Source: Billgrantia zhangzhouensis (lineage in GTDB: Bacteria > Pseudomonadota > Gammaproteobacteria > Pseudomonadales > Halomonadaceae). Taken from it: 64,000 bases of DNA. Positions within the stretch are counted from its first letter, which is position 1; each line of letters starts with the position of its first letter. The stretch lies in the NCBI RefSeq assembly GCF_021404465.1, contig NZ_JABFTT010000010.1:62001-126000 (forward strand), in the 5' to 3' direction. The notes beneath the pieces are model-generated. The model was not told the origin of the DNA and searched no databases. It saw only the letters and a list, made by a program, of their open reading frames with translations. Positions 15,336 to 25,670 of this stretch are shown piece by piece. The position numbers and the translations under genes were made by a program.

Positions 15336-17069
15336 ATGAGATATCCCCCTGTGGCCTGGCCAGTGGCGACCGGGGCGAGGGCCGGCAGCGCCGTCGAAGA
15401 CAGCGAGCCCATGCATGCCGCAACGAGGGGTTCGTGGCTGATGGTTCTCGTCCTTGCCCTCACGCTCGCACTTGGTCTTACGTTGGCTGCTCCCGCATCC
15501 GCGCAGGACGCCGAAAGGTCCGACGATACAATGGCACAGGCGCTTCTCGCGGCGCTGGACGTGTCGTCGTTTGCCGCCAAGGGCGAAGCCATCGAGGCCA
15601 TCGTGCGCAGCGACGATCCTCGCGCACGGGGCTGGCTCCAGGCCTTGCTCGATGGTCGTTTGCAGCGCACCGACGATGGCCGCTTCGTGGTGGTGCTCGA
15701 CAACTCGGGCCGCCAATGGCCGGTCGAGGACGCCCTGACCGGAGAGGCCCTGGGCGAGATGTCGCGCCGCGACCTGGACCGCATCGGCATCAACAACGCG
15801 CGGCGCAACCAACTGCGCAGCGCCATCGCCGTGGTCGATCTCTATGCCGCCGATGCCGGGTTGCGCCGCGCTTCCGCCGAGCGGTTGCTGGGCGAGGTCG
15901 ACGGCGACTTGGCCGGCTCCCTGGCCGAGGTGATCGAGGCGGAGCCGGATGCGCGAGTGAAAGAGCGGCTGCTCCAGGCACTCGCCATCTACCGCCTGGA
16001 GCAGGGCGAGGTCGAGGCAATAGACGATCTACGCGGCAGCCTGCACCCTCGCGTGCGGGTGGCGCTTGCTCGCGCGGCGTCGGGCGCGATAGAAAGCCGC
16101 GCCGCGGCGGGTGAAGAACCCACGCTGGTCGAGGAGGCCAGGAGCGCCTTGAGCGGCATCGAGCAGAAGCTCAAGGTCAACCGTGCGGTCGAGACGCTCT
16201 ACTTCGGCCTGTCTCTGGGCTCGGTGCTGGTACTCGCCGCCATCGGTCTGGCCATTACCTTCGGCGTGATGGGCGTGATCAACATGGCCCACGGCGAGCT
16301 GATCATGCTCGGCGCCTATACCACTTGGGCCATGCAGCAGTTGCTGCCGGGCCAGCCGGGGCTGGCCTTGATCCTGGCGATTCCCACCGGCTTCCTGGTT
16401 GCGGCATTGGCAGGTATTGCCATCGAGCGCGGCGTCATCCAGTTCCTGAAGGGACGGCCGCTGGAAACGCTCTTGGCCACCTTCGGCATCAGCCTGATCC
16501 TGCAGCAACTGGTGCGCACCGTCATTTCGCCGCTCAACCGCACCGTCGTCACGCCGCAGTGGATGAGCGGTTCCATCGCCATCAACGATGCGCTTTCTCT
16601 CACGCTCAACCGGATGGTGGTGCTCGGCTTCGCCCTGGTGGTGTTTGCCGCGTTGATGTTGATCATGCGTCGCACCCGGCTCGGCCTGGAGGTGCGGGCG
16701 GTGACTCAAAACCGCGCCATGGCGCGCTCGATGGGCATCCGCGCCACGCGGGTCGACATCCTGACCTTCGCCTTGGGCTCCGGGGTGGCAGGGCTGGCCG
16801 GCGTGGCGCTCAGCCAGCTCACCAACGTGGGTCCCAACCTGGGCCAGAACTACATCATCGACTCCTTCATGGTGGTGGTTTTCGGTGGGGTGGGGAACCT
16901 GTGGGGTACTCTGGTGGCAGGGCTGTCGCTCGGCGTCATCAACCAGGTGCTGGAACCCTGGGCCGGTGCCGTGATGGCCAAGATCATCGTGCTGGTGTTC
17001 ATCATCCTGTTCATTCAAAAGCGCCCCCGCGGACTCTTCCCGCAGAAGGGCCGGGCGGCGGAGGGCTGA
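15336..17069 (+). CDS. urtB: urea ABC transporter permease UrtB
   Basis: A 577-residue permease with the long extracytoplasmic N-terminal extension known for UrtB: a signal-like helix, then about 200 residues with HEAT-like helices, then the LivH-type permease domain from about residue 290 (VLVLAAIGLAITFGVMGVINMAHGE). The ATG at 15336 follows GAGGAACG. An ATG at 15411 would place the signal helix nearer the N-terminus and gives 552 residues, so it remains an alternative. It forms the channel with UrtC. Confidence 0.92.
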   Translation: MRYPPVAWPVATGARAGSAVEDSEPMHAATRGSWLMVLVLALTLALGLTLAAPASAQDAERSDDTMAQALLAALDVSSFAAKGEAIEAIVRSDDPRARGWLQALLDGRLQRTDDGRFVVVLDNSGRQWPVEDALTGEALGEMSRRDLDRIGINNARRNQLRSAIAVVDLYAADAGLRRASAERLLGEVDGDLAGSLAEVIEAEPDARVKERLLQALAIYRLEQGEVEAIDDLRGSLHPRVRVALARAASGAIESRAAAGEEPTLVEEARSALSGIEQKLKVNRAVETLYFGLSLGSVLVLAAIGLAITFGVMGVINMAHGELIMLGAYTTWAMQQLLPGQPGLALILAIPTGFLVAALAGIAIERGVIQFLKGRPLETLLATFGISLILQQLVRTVISPLNRTVVTPQWMSGSIAINDALSLTLNRMVVLGFALVVFAALMLIMRRTRLGLEVRAVTQNRAMARSMGIRATRVDILTFALGSGVAGLAGVALSQLTNVGPNLGQNYIIDSFMVVVFGGVGNLWGTLVAGLSLGVINQVLEPWAGAVMAKIIVLVFIILFIQKRPRGLFPQKGRAAEG

Positions 17070-17072
17070 TCC

Positions 17073-18212
17073 ATGCAATCGAGATCGTGGCTGATGAGGC
17101 CGTTCGGCGAACGCTCGACGCTGATCTTCCTCGGTGTGCTGCTGGCGACGATGGCCCTGGTGACGCTACTGCACGTGGCCGTGCCGGCGGGGCATCCGCT
17201 CTACGTCAGTGCTTATACCGTTAACTTGTTCGGCAAGTATCTGAGCTACGCCCTGCTGGCGGTGGCGGTAGACCTGGTGTGGGGCTATCTCGGTATCCTC
17301 AGCCTGGGCCATGGCGCCTTCTTCGCCCTGGGCGGCTATGCCATGGGCATGTACCTGATGCGCCAGATCGGTGACCGTGGCGTTTATGGCCACCCGGTGC
17401 TGCCTGACTTCATGGTGTTCCTCAACTGGGACAGCCTGCCGTGGTACTGGCATGGCTTCGACATGGCCGGGTTCGCCTTCCTGATGGTGTTGTTGATACC
17501 GGGAGCGTTGGCGCTGATGTTCGGTTTCCTGGCGTTTCGCTCACGGGTCACCGGGGTTTACCTATCGATCATCACCCAGGCGTTGACCTTTGCTCTGATG
17601 CTGGCCTTCTTCCGCAACGAGATGGGCTTTGGCGGCAACAATGGACTGACCGACTTCCGCGAGATCCTCGGCTTCAACCTGCGCAGTAGCGATACCCGGC
17701 TGGGATTGTTCCTGGCCACCGGCGTGGCGCTGGCGCTGGGCTATGTGTTGTGCCGTGCCATCGTCACCAGCAAGCTGGGCCGGGTGTGCGTGGCGACCCG
17801 CGACGCCGAGGCGCGCACGCGTTTCCTCGGCTACCGGGTCGAGCGCTTTCAGCTGTTCGTGTTCGTGGTCTCGGCCATGCTGGCGGGCCTGGCCGGGGCG
17901 CTCTACGTGCCTCAGGTAGGCATCATCAACCCCAGCGAGTTCTCGCCGCTGTTCTCCATCGAGATCGTGCTGTGGGTGGCGCTGGGCGGTCGTGCGACCC
18001 TCTACGGCGCGGTGATCGGGGCGATCCTGGTCAACTACGCCAAGACGGTGTTCACCGGCGTGATGCCCGACGCCTGGCTGTTCGCCCTGGGCGGACTGTT
18101 CGTGCTGGTCACGGTGTTTCTGCCGCGTGGCGTGGCAGGGCTGCTGGCGCTGCGGCTGCGCCGCCGTGGTGACAGTGACGCTTCGCTTTCCGCCAAGGAG
18201 GCTGCGGCATGA
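17073..18212 (+). CDS. urtC: urea ABC transporter permease UrtC
   Basis: A 379-residue LivM-type permease with about ten hydrophobic segments. The blocks LLAVAVDLVWGYLGILSLGH and GLAGALYVPQVGIINPSEF are characteristic of UrtC. It starts 3 bp after urtB and overlaps urtD by 4 bp, so the operon is tightly coupled. Partner of UrtB in the urea channel. Confidence 0.94.
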   Translation: MQSRSWLMRPFGERSTLIFLGVLLATMALVTLLHVAVPAGHPLYVSAYTVNLFGKYLSYALLAVAVDLVWGYLGILSLGHGAFFALGGYAMGMYLMRQIGDRGVYGHPVLPDFMVFLNWDSLPWYWHGFDMAGFAFLMVLLIPGALALMFGFLAFRSRVTGVYLSIITQALTFALMLAFFRNEMGFGGNNGLTDFREILGFNLRSSDTRLGLFLATGVALALGYVLCRAIVTSKLGRVCVATRDAEARTRFLGYRVERFQLFVFVVSAMLAGLAGALYVPQVGIINPSEFSPLFSIEIVLWVALGGRATLYGAVIGAILVNYAKTVFTGVMPDAWLFALGGLFVLVTVFLPRGVAGLLALRLRRRGDSDASLSAKEAAA

Positions 18213-19048
18213 GCTTTCTGCGTTCCCTGGCTAGCCGCGATCGGGTCTTCGATTTCCTGGTCCCCGTCGAATCGCCGGTCGACGTGCGCCACGGGCCGAT
18301 TCTCTACCTCGAAGACGTCACGGTCAGCTTCGACGGATTCAAGGCGATCAACGACCTGAACCTGACCATCGACGACGGCGAGCTGCGCTGCATCATCGGA
18401 CCCAACGGCGCCGGCAAGACCACCATGATGGACATCATCACCGGCAAGACCCAGCCCGATAGCGGCAAGGTGTGGTTCGGCAGTCGCCACGACCTGCTGA
18501 CCATGAACGAGCCGCAGATCGCTAGCCTCGGCATTGGCCGCAAGTTCCAGAAGCCCACGGTGTTCGAGGCGCTCACGGTATTCGAGAACCTGGAACTGGC
18601 GATGGCCGCCGACAAACGCATCCTGCCCACGCTTACGGCACGCATGAACGGCGAGATTCGCGACCGCATCGACGAGGTGCTGCTGACCATCGGCCTGGCC
18701 GAGCTGCGCGGGCGCCGGGCGGGCATTCTCTCCCACGGCCAGAAGCAGTGGCTGGAGATCGGCATGCTGCTGATGCAACGACCACGGCTGCTGTTGGTAG
18801 ACGAGCCGGTGGCGGGGATGACCGAGCAGGAGATGGAGCGTACTGCCGAGCTGCTGACCGGGCTTGCCGGCAAGCAGTCGGTCGTCGTGGTGGAGCACGA
18901 CATGGGCTTCGTGCGTTCCATCGCGCGCAAGGTGACGGTGCTGCATCAGGGGGGCGTGCTGGCCGAGGGCAGTATGGACCAGGTGTCGAGCGACCCGCGG
19001 GTGGTCGAGGTCTACCTGGGCGCCGAAGCCGAGGAGGAGGCGGTCTGA
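18209..19048 (+). CDS. urtD: urea ABC transporter ATP-binding protein UrtD
   Basis: A 279-residue ABC ATPase of the LivG type. Walker A GPNGAGKTT, the signature region LSHGQKQWLEIG, Walker B LLLVDEPVAGM and the switch histidine in VVVEHDMGF are all present. A short N-terminal extension of about 35 residues precedes the ABC fold. Its ATG overlaps the urtC stop, and its TGA overlaps the urtE ATG. Confidence 0.94.
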   Translation: MSFLRSLASRDRVFDFLVPVESPVDVRHGPILYLEDVTVSFDGFKAINDLNLTIDDGELRCIIGPNGAGKTTMMDIITGKTQPDSGKVWFGSRHDLLTMNEPQIASLGIGRKFQKPTVFEALTVFENLELAMAADKRILPTLTARMNGEIRDRIDEVLLTIGLAELRGRRAGILSHGQKQWLEIGMLLMQRPRLLLVDEPVAGMTEQEMERTAELLTGLAGKQSVVVVEHDMGFVRSIARKVTVLHQGGVLAEGSMDQVSSDPRVVEVYLGAEAEEEAV

Positions 19049-19746
19049 TGCTCGAAATCGACAAGCTCAATCAGTTCTATGGCGAGAGCCACACCCTATG
19101 GGACCTCGACCTGAGCGTGCCGGCGGGTCAGTGCACCTGCGTGATGGGACGCAACGGGGTGGGCAAGACCACCCTGATGAAGGCGATCATGGGTGAGGTG
19201 GCGGTGGCCTCCGGCAGCATCCGCTATGCCGACGATGTGGAGCTGACCAAACGGCGGGTGGAGGATCGCTCGCGGCTGGGGATCGGCTATGTGCCCCAGG
19301 GGCGGCAGATCTTTCCGCTGTTGACCGTGGAGGAGAACCTGCGCACCGGCCTGGCGGCCCGGGGGGACGGTCGGCGCACCATTCCGGAGCGCATCTTTGA
19401 ACTCTTCCCGGTGCTCGAGGAGATGAAGCACCGTCGGGGCGGTGATCTCTCGGGTGGCCAGCAACAGCAGTTGGCTATCGGTCGGGCGCTGGTGATCGAG
19501 CCACGCCTGCTGATTCTCGACGAGCCGGGGGAGGGCATCCAGCCCAATATCGTTACCCTGATTGGCGAGGTGATCCGCAAGCTGATCGCCGAAGACGGAC
19601 TGACCGTGCTGCTGGTGGAGCAGAAGCTGCCCTTTGCGCGCAAGTATGCCGATCGCTTCGCGATCATGGATCGCGGCCGGCCGGTGGCCAAGGGTGCGAT
19701 CGGCGAGCTGTCCGATGCTCTGATCAAGGAACACCTGACGGTATAG
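19048..19746 (+). CDS. urtE: urea ABC transporter ATP-binding protein UrtE
   Basis: A 232-residue ABC ATPase of the LivF type with Walker A GRNGVGKTT, signature LSGGQQQQLAIGRAL, Walker B LLILDEPGEGIQPNIV and switch histidine replaced by the LLVEQKLPFA glutamine form usual for LivF/UrtE. The start overlaps the urtD stop by one base. It is the last urt gene; ureD follows after a 266-bp control region. Confidence 0.94.
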   Translation: MLEIDKLNQFYGESHTLWDLDLSVPAGQCTCVMGRNGVGKTTLMKAIMGEVAVASGSIRYADDVELTKRRVEDRSRLGIGYVPQGRQIFPLLTVEENLRTGLAARGDGRRTIPERIFELFPVLEEMKHRRGGDLSGGQQQQLAIGRALVIEPRLLILDEPGEGIQPNIVTLIGEVIRKLIAEDGLTVLLVEQKLPFARKYADRFAIMDRGRPVAKGAIGELSDALIKEHLTV

Positions 19747-19819
19747 CCGTTCTGCCAAGGTGAGGAATTCGCTCCTGCACCGTTCTGGGCCGTGGTCAAG
19801 AGAATCATCAAGCGCTCAT

Positions 19820-19866
19820 GCGCAGAAACTGTGCGCCGCGCGGGCTTTCGTGCGCTAATCTGGTGC
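19820..19866. promoter_or_regulatory. pair of NtrC-like sites upstream of the urease operon
   Basis: Two near-matches to GCAC-N7-GTGC: GCGC-AGAAACT-GTGC at 19820-19834 and GCGC-TAATCTG-GTGC at 19852-19866, each with one mismatch in the left half. They are 32 bp apart, three helical turns, and 80-125 bp upstream of the sigma-54 promoter. Confidence 0.5.
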
Positions 19867-19944
19867 GAAGCTGACCCTTGCAAGTGTGACTGTATACAAA
19901 ATAACTCAATGAAATATATTCGTTTTTTCTGCATTTCACCGTTC

Positions 19945-19959
19945 TGGTACAGCGGTTGC
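19945..19959 (+). promoter_or_regulatory. sigma-54 promoter of the urease operon
   Basis: TGGTACAGCGGTTGC matches TGGYACR-N4-TTGC at every fixed position, with 10 bp between the -24 GG and -12 GC. Transcription would start near 19971, about 40 bp before ureD. The AT-rich stretch just upstream could help bending between enhancer and promoter. Confidence 0.7.
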
Positions 19960-20012
19960 CATGAATAGGGCAAAGCCTCGACGGAGAGGCCGAACCCTGT
20001 TGCAGAAGGCCG

Positions 20013-20912
20013 ATGCCAATGACGGCTCGTTTCGACGCCAAGACACTGCTGCCGCCCTGCGCCTCCGGTCACCGCTTCGATGCCGGCCGTCGCTGGGTGG
20101 CGTCGCTGGAACTCGGCTTCGACCGGCGCCAGGGGGCCACCCGCCTGGTACGGGCTCGTCATCAGGGCCCGCTGCGGGTGCAGCGGCCTTTCTATCCCGA
20201 GGGGCGTGAGGGCTCGTGCCATGTCTACCTGCTGCATCCACCCGGAGGGCTGGTCAGCGGCGATGTGTTGCACGTCTCGGTTCAGGTCGAATCGGGTGCT
20301 CGTGCGCTGGTGACGACGCCTGCGGCCAACAAGCTCTATCGTGCCGACAGCCATGGTGTGGCCTGGTCCCAGCGCACCGAGCTGGAGGTGGCGTCGGGCG
20401 GAGTGCTCGAGTGGCTGCCCCAGGAGACCATCGCCTTCGATGGCTCGTGCGGTGAACAGCACACGGCCATCGAATTGGCCGACGATGCGCGTTGCCTGGG
20501 CTGGGAGGTGCTGGCGCTGGGCCGACCGGCGAGCCGGCTGCCCTACGTGTCGGGCCGAATCGAGCAGCGCTTTCGGCTGTTGAGAGATGGCACGCCGCTG
20601 TGGCTGGAGCGCCAGCCGCTCGACCCGGCACACCCGCGCTTCGCCGGTCGCTGGGGGCAGGGTGGCGTCAGCGTGCAGGCCACCCTCTGGGCCGTGGGCC
20701 TCGACGATGAAGCCCTGGCCGTCGAGGCACTGCGTGACGCAATAACGCCGAGCCCGCGCTGGGCGGTGACCGTGCGCCATGGCGTATTGTTGCTGCGCTA
20801 TCTCGGGCATGAGCGTAACGAGGCCTGGGATCTTTGCCAGCAGGCCTGGGCCTGTCTCAGGCCGCTGCTGATCGATTCTCCTTCCCATCCCCCCCGTATC
20901 TGGTTCACCTGA
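20013..20912 (+). CDS. ureD: urease accessory protein UreD
   Basis: A 299-residue urease chaperone. Family blocks include QGPLRVQRPFYPEG, HPPGGLVSGDVLHVSV, TTPAANKLYRAD and WLPQETIAFDGS. UreD binds apo-urease and, with UreF and UreG, forms the channel that delivers nickel. Two ATGs are possible (20013 and 20019); an AGAAGG site lies at 20004-20009. First gene of the urease operon. Confidence 0.94.
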   Translation: MPMTARFDAKTLLPPCASGHRFDAGRRWVASLELGFDRRQGATRLVRARHQGPLRVQRPFYPEGREGSCHVYLLHPPGGLVSGDVLHVSVQVESGARALVTTPAANKLYRADSHGVAWSQRTELEVASGGVLEWLPQETIAFDGSCGEQHTAIELADDARCLGWEVLALGRPASRLPYVSGRIEQRFRLLRDGTPLWLERQPLDPAHPRFAGRWGQGGVSVQATLWAVGLDDEALAVEALRDAITPSPRWAVTVRHGVLLLRYLGHERNEAWDLCQQAWACLRPLLIDSPSHPPRIWFT

Positions 20913-20930
20913 CGATTCCAGGAGGCTCGC

Positions 20931-21233
20931 ATGGAACTGACCCCGAGAGACAAGGACAAGCTGCTGCTGTTCTCGGCCGCCCAACTGGCCGAGCGACGCC
21001 GGGCTCGCGGCCTCAGGCTCAACTACCCGGAGGCGGTGGCGCTGATCAGCTTCGAGATCATGGAAGGCGCGAGAGACGGTCGCAGCGTGGCCGAGTTGAT
21101 GAGCTACGGCCGCGAGATCCTCTCGCGAGACGACGTGATGGAGGGGGTGGCCGAGATGGTGCACGAAGTTCAGGTGGAGGCCACCTTCCCCGACGGCACG
21201 AAGCTGGTCACCGTCCACACACCCATCGTCTAG
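20931..21233 (+). CDS. ureA: urease subunit gamma
   Basis: A 100-residue small structural subunit, starting [14 protein letters not shown] and containing [11 protein letters not shown] and the [14 protein letters not shown] end typical of UreA. It assembles with UreB and UreC into the (alpha-beta-gamma)3 enzyme that hydrolyses urea. The spacing to ureB is unusually long (149 bp) because a repeat element lies between them. Confidence 0.96.
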   Translation: MELTPRDKDKLLLFSAAQLAERRRARGLRLNYPEAVALISFEIMEGARDGRSVAELMSYGREILSRDDVMEGVAEMVHEVQVEATFPDGTKLVTVHTPIV

Positions 21234-21242
21234 CGGAGGTCG

Positions 21243-21366
21243 AAATGGCTGCGCTCGGCCATACCGCGTTGAACATCGGCTCGCCATGCTCATTGAGCAC
21301 CCAGTCAACTCCGCTGGCTCGCCTCTGTTCGCCTTGTCTGGCCGTCGCTCGCTCATTTCCGCAACG
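21243..21366. repeat. palindrome-rich interspersed repeat (family R2) between ureA and ureB
   Basis: A block of about 120 bp that begins GGCTGCGCTCGGCCATAC and ends near CTGGCCGTCGCTCGC is homologous to the block at 31957-32140 between apbC and dcd. Shared tracts include GGCTGCGCT.GGCCATAC, CTCATT and GCCTTG. It does not encode a convincing protein and lengthens the ureA-ureB spacer. Confidence 0.7.
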
Positions 21367-21382
21367 TTGTTAAGGAGGCGTC

Positions 21383-21747
21383 ATGATTCCTGGTGAATAT
21401 CGGTTGAAAGTCGGCGAGATCGAGCTCTGCGCCGGGCGCGAGCGGATCACGGTCGAGGTGGCCAATACCGGCGACCGGCCGATTCAGGTCGGCTCCCACT
21501 ACCACTTCGCCGAGACCAATCCGGCCCTCGTCTTCGACCGCGCCAAGGCACGCGGCTTTCGCCTGGACGTAGCGGCGGGCACGGCGATTCGCTTCGAGCC
21601 GGGTCAGACGCGAGACGTCACGCTGATTCCTTTTGCCGGCACGCGCCATATCTACGGCTTTCGTGGTGAGGTGATGGGTCCGCTCTCCAGCGCGCCCGCT
21701 GCCGCGCGCAAATCGTCATCCGGAGACGCAGCGAATGGGGAACCGTT

Positions 21748-21751
<4 letters not shown>
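21383..21751 (+). CDS. ureB: urease subunit beta
   Basis: A 122-residue structural subunit beginning [30 protein letters not shown] and [16 protein letters not shown] are UreB signatures. AAGGAGG precedes the ATG, so translation restarts efficiently after the repeat that separates it from ureA. The last 4 bp overlap ureC. The C-terminus beyond about residue 103 is a low-complexity tail. Confidence 0.96.
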
Positions 21752-23463
<1,712 letters not shown>

Positions 23464-23514
23464 GATTCGGGCTACGACGAGCAAGGCAAGCGGCGCCGGG
23501 GGTAGGCAGGAGCG

Positions 23515-23592
23515 AGGGTCTTTTGCCATGGATGGCAAAAGTAGCGTACAGGGAAGTATTTACAGCGCCCTCGCGAAGGCCTGCCGCCGGAT
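23515..23592. repeat. interspersed repeat-like hairpin segment (R3) between ureC and ureE
   Basis: The 161-bp ureC-ureE spacer contains a 10-bp perfect inverted repeat (CTTTTGCCAT at 23520-23529 with ATGGCAAAAG at 23532-23541), followed by GTAGCGTACAGGGAAGTATT. From memory similar hairpins recur between genes in gammaproteobacteria; no second copy lies in this window, so the repeat status is inferred. Confidence 0.4.
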
Positions 23593-23624
23593 CTGCCGCG
23601 GACAACTTCACCGAGGCAATAGCC

Positions 23625-24155
23625 ATGCTGAAACTGATCGAACGCCTGGGACCCATCGAGGGGCGCCAGGCTAGTGACACCCTCACGCTGCCCTATGAGC
23701 TGCGCATTCGCGGACGGCTCAAAGCGGTGAGCGACGCTGGCCGCGAGCTGGGCCTGTTCCTCGACCGCGGGCCGGTGCTGCGCGACGGCGAGGGTCTGCG
23801 CGCCGAGGGCGGCGAGATCGTGCGGGTCAGGGCCGCTGCCGAGCCGGTGGTCACGGCGCGTGTGGCAGCGGGCCTGCCACTGGCGCGGCTTGCCTACCAC
23901 CTGGGCAATCGCCACGTACAACTGGCCCTGGGCGAGGACGGGCGGGGTGGTTACGTGCGCTTCCCGCCGGACCACGTGCTGGAAGAGCTGGCCGAGTTGT
24001 TGGGCGCAAGCCTGGAACGGCATGAGGCTCCCTTCGATCCCGAGCCGGGCGCCTACAACCCGCTCGGCCATTCACGTGCGCATGACCACGATCATGACCA
24101 TGAGCACGGCCACGATCACAGTCACCACGGCCATGGCCATCACCATGCCCATTGA
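23625..24155 (+). CDS. ureE: urease accessory protein UreE (nickel metallochaperone)
   Basis: A 176-residue nickel donor. The N-terminal peptide-binding-like domain (TLTLPYELRIRGRLKAVSD, LFLDRGPVLRDGE) is followed by the metal-binding domain (YHLGNRHVQL with its conserved histidine) and a C-terminal tail of about 28 residues that is more than half histidine, alternating with Asp, Glu and Gly. Such tails store nickel. The frame is open further upstream, but the ATG at 23625 gives the normal N-terminus. The histidine codons run almost into ureF. Confidence 0.94.
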   Translation: MLKLIERLGPIEGRQASDTLTLPYELRIRGRLKAVSDAGRELGLFLDRGPVLRDGEGLRAEGGEIVRVRAAAEPVVTARVAAGLPLARLAYHLGNRHVQLALGEDGRGGYVRFPPDHVLEELAELLGASLERHEAPFDPEPGAYNPLGHSRAHDHDHDHEHGHDHSHHGHGHHHAH

Positions 24156-24168
24156 GGCGGTTCAGGGG

Positions 24169-24861
24169 ATGGCGCAGGGCGACGACCTGGCCCTGCTGGG
24201 GTTGCTGCAACTGGTCAGCCCGGCGCTGCCGATCGGCGCCTTTGCCTTTTCGCAGGGGCTCGAGAGTGCCTTCGAGCTGGGCTGGGTGGATGACGAAGTG
24301 AGCCTGGGCGAATGGCTTGCCGGTGTGCTCGACGATGGCCTGGCACGCTGCGAGCTGCCGGTATTGATGCGTCTGCATCGCGCCTGGGCAGTGGGCGATG
24401 GCACGGCCGTGGCGCAGTGGGACCGCTGGCTCGCCGCCAACCGCGAGACCGCCGAGCTGGCGGCGGAAGACTCACGCCTGGGCGCGTCGCTGGCCCGGTT
24501 GCTTGGTAGCCTGGAGCTGCTGCCTTCCGATTTTGCCACTGAGGCCCCTGCGCTGCCGGAGGGGGCGGGCTACGTGACCGTGTTCGCCTGGGCCGCCCAG
24601 GTACGCGGCGTCGCACCGCGCCAGGCTATGCTCGGCTTCGCCTGGGCTTGGCTCGAGAACCAGTTGGCGGTGGCCTGCAAGGCGCTGCCGCTGGGGCATA
24701 CCGCCGCCCAGCGACTGATCGAACGGCTGCGCCCGGCGTTGGTCGCGGCGGCGGATAAGGCATGCGCGCTGGAAGACGACGAACTCGGCCCGGCACTGCC
24801 CGGCCTGGCATTGGCCAGTGCACTGCACGAAACGCAGTACTCGCGATTGTTTAGAAGCTAG
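24169..24861 (+). CDS. ureF: urease accessory protein UreF
   Basis: A 230-residue all-helical chaperone with the signature LLQLVSPALPIGAFAFSQGLE and the later GAGYVTVFAWAAQ and RLIERLRP segments. It bridges UreD and UreG and gates their GTP-driven nickel transfer. The ATG at 24169 has a GAGG site 11 nt upstream; an ATG at 24145, overlapping ureE by 11 bp, is the alternative. Confidence 0.93.
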   Translation: MAQGDDLALLGLLQLVSPALPIGAFAFSQGLESAFELGWVDDEVSLGEWLAGVLDDGLARCELPVLMRLHRAWAVGDGTAVAQWDRWLAANRETAELAAEDSRLGASLARLLGSLELLPSDFATEAPALPEGAGYVTVFAWAAQVRGVAPRQAMLGFAWAWLENQLAVACKALPLGHTAAQRLIERLRPALVAAADKACALEDDELGPALPGLALASALHETQYSRLFRS

Positions 24862-24976
24862 TAGGAAGAGGGAAGAGGGAAGGCAGGGCATGAGTTTTCC
24901 TCCCTCTTCGAGTCGCGAAGCGACGTCTTCCTTCTCGTGACTTTCCGAACGTCGAATTCATGAAAGGAGCAAGACG

Positions 24977-25636
24977 ATGACACATTGCCTACGCGTCGGC
25001 GTCGGCGGCCCGGTGGGCTCCGGCAAGACGGCGCTGCTCAAGCAGCTCTGCCTGGCGCTGCGCGACCACTACGACATTGCTGTGGTCACCAACGATATCT
25101 ACACCCGTGAGGATGCCGATTTCCTGCTGCGTCACGAGGCGCTGCCGGCCGACCGCATCCTGGGCGTGGAGACCGGTGGCTGCCCGCACACGGCGATCCG
25201 CGAAGACGCCTCGATGAACCTTGCCGCCATCGATGAGCTGCAGGGGCGACATCCCAACCTGGAGCTGGTGCTGGTGGAGTCGGGCGGCGACAACCTCTCG
25301 GCTACCTTCAGCCCCGAGCTCTCCGACCTCACGCTCTACGTGATCGACGTCTCCGCCGGTGACAAGATCCCGCGCAAGGGCGGGCCCGGTATCACCAAGT
25401 CGGACCTGCTGATCATCAATAAGATCGACATCGCCGAGCAGGTTCACGCCTCGCTGGAGGTGATGGAGCGCGATTCCCGAAAGATGCGCAGCGAGCGTCC
25501 GTTCGTCTTCACCAACCTCTACGACGGCGTGGGTCTCGAAGAGATCATCCGCTTCATTCTCGAGCGCGGCATGTTGCCGGAGCGCCGGCCGCCGGAGCGT
25601 CGTCCCCAGGCCCAGCCGGTCAACGCCCGGGCCTAA
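24977..25636 (+). CDS. ureG: urease accessory GTPase UreG
   Basis: A 219-residue SIMIBI-class GTPase. P-loop [12 protein letters not shown], the metal-binding CPH motif in [15 protein letters not shown], and the NKID-type specificity motif ([11 protein letters not shown]) are all visible. It carries nickel from UreE to the UreDF-urease complex using GTP. An AAAGGAGC site precedes the ATG. A C-terminal proline- and arginine-rich extension of about 18 residues is not typical but is at the end of the fold. Confidence 0.96.
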   Translation: MTHCLRVGVGGPVGSGKTALLKQLCLALRDHYDIAVVTNDIYTREDADFLLRHEALPADRILGVETGGCPHTAIREDASMNLAAIDELQGRHPNLELVLVESGGDNLSATFSPELSDLTLYVIDVSAGDKIPRKGGPGITKSDLLIINKIDIAEQVHASLEVMERDSRKMRSERPFVFTNLYDGVGLEEIIRFILERGMLPERRPPERRPQAQPVNARA

Positions 25637-25670
25637 TCCCGTTTTCCTTATCGACAAGGAGATCACCACC

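Noticed and set aside
13943..15826. A 627-codon minus-strand open frame over urtA and urtB
   Set aside because: It is antisense to clear urea transporter genes and its translation has no recognisable domain.
19287..21356. A 689-codon minus-strand open frame over urtE, ureD and ureA
   Set aside because: It is a shadow of conserved genes and crosses the urease promoter region.
23523..23624. N-terminal extension of ureE upstream of 23625
   Set aside because: It translates the spacer hairpin segment and does not resemble UreE.
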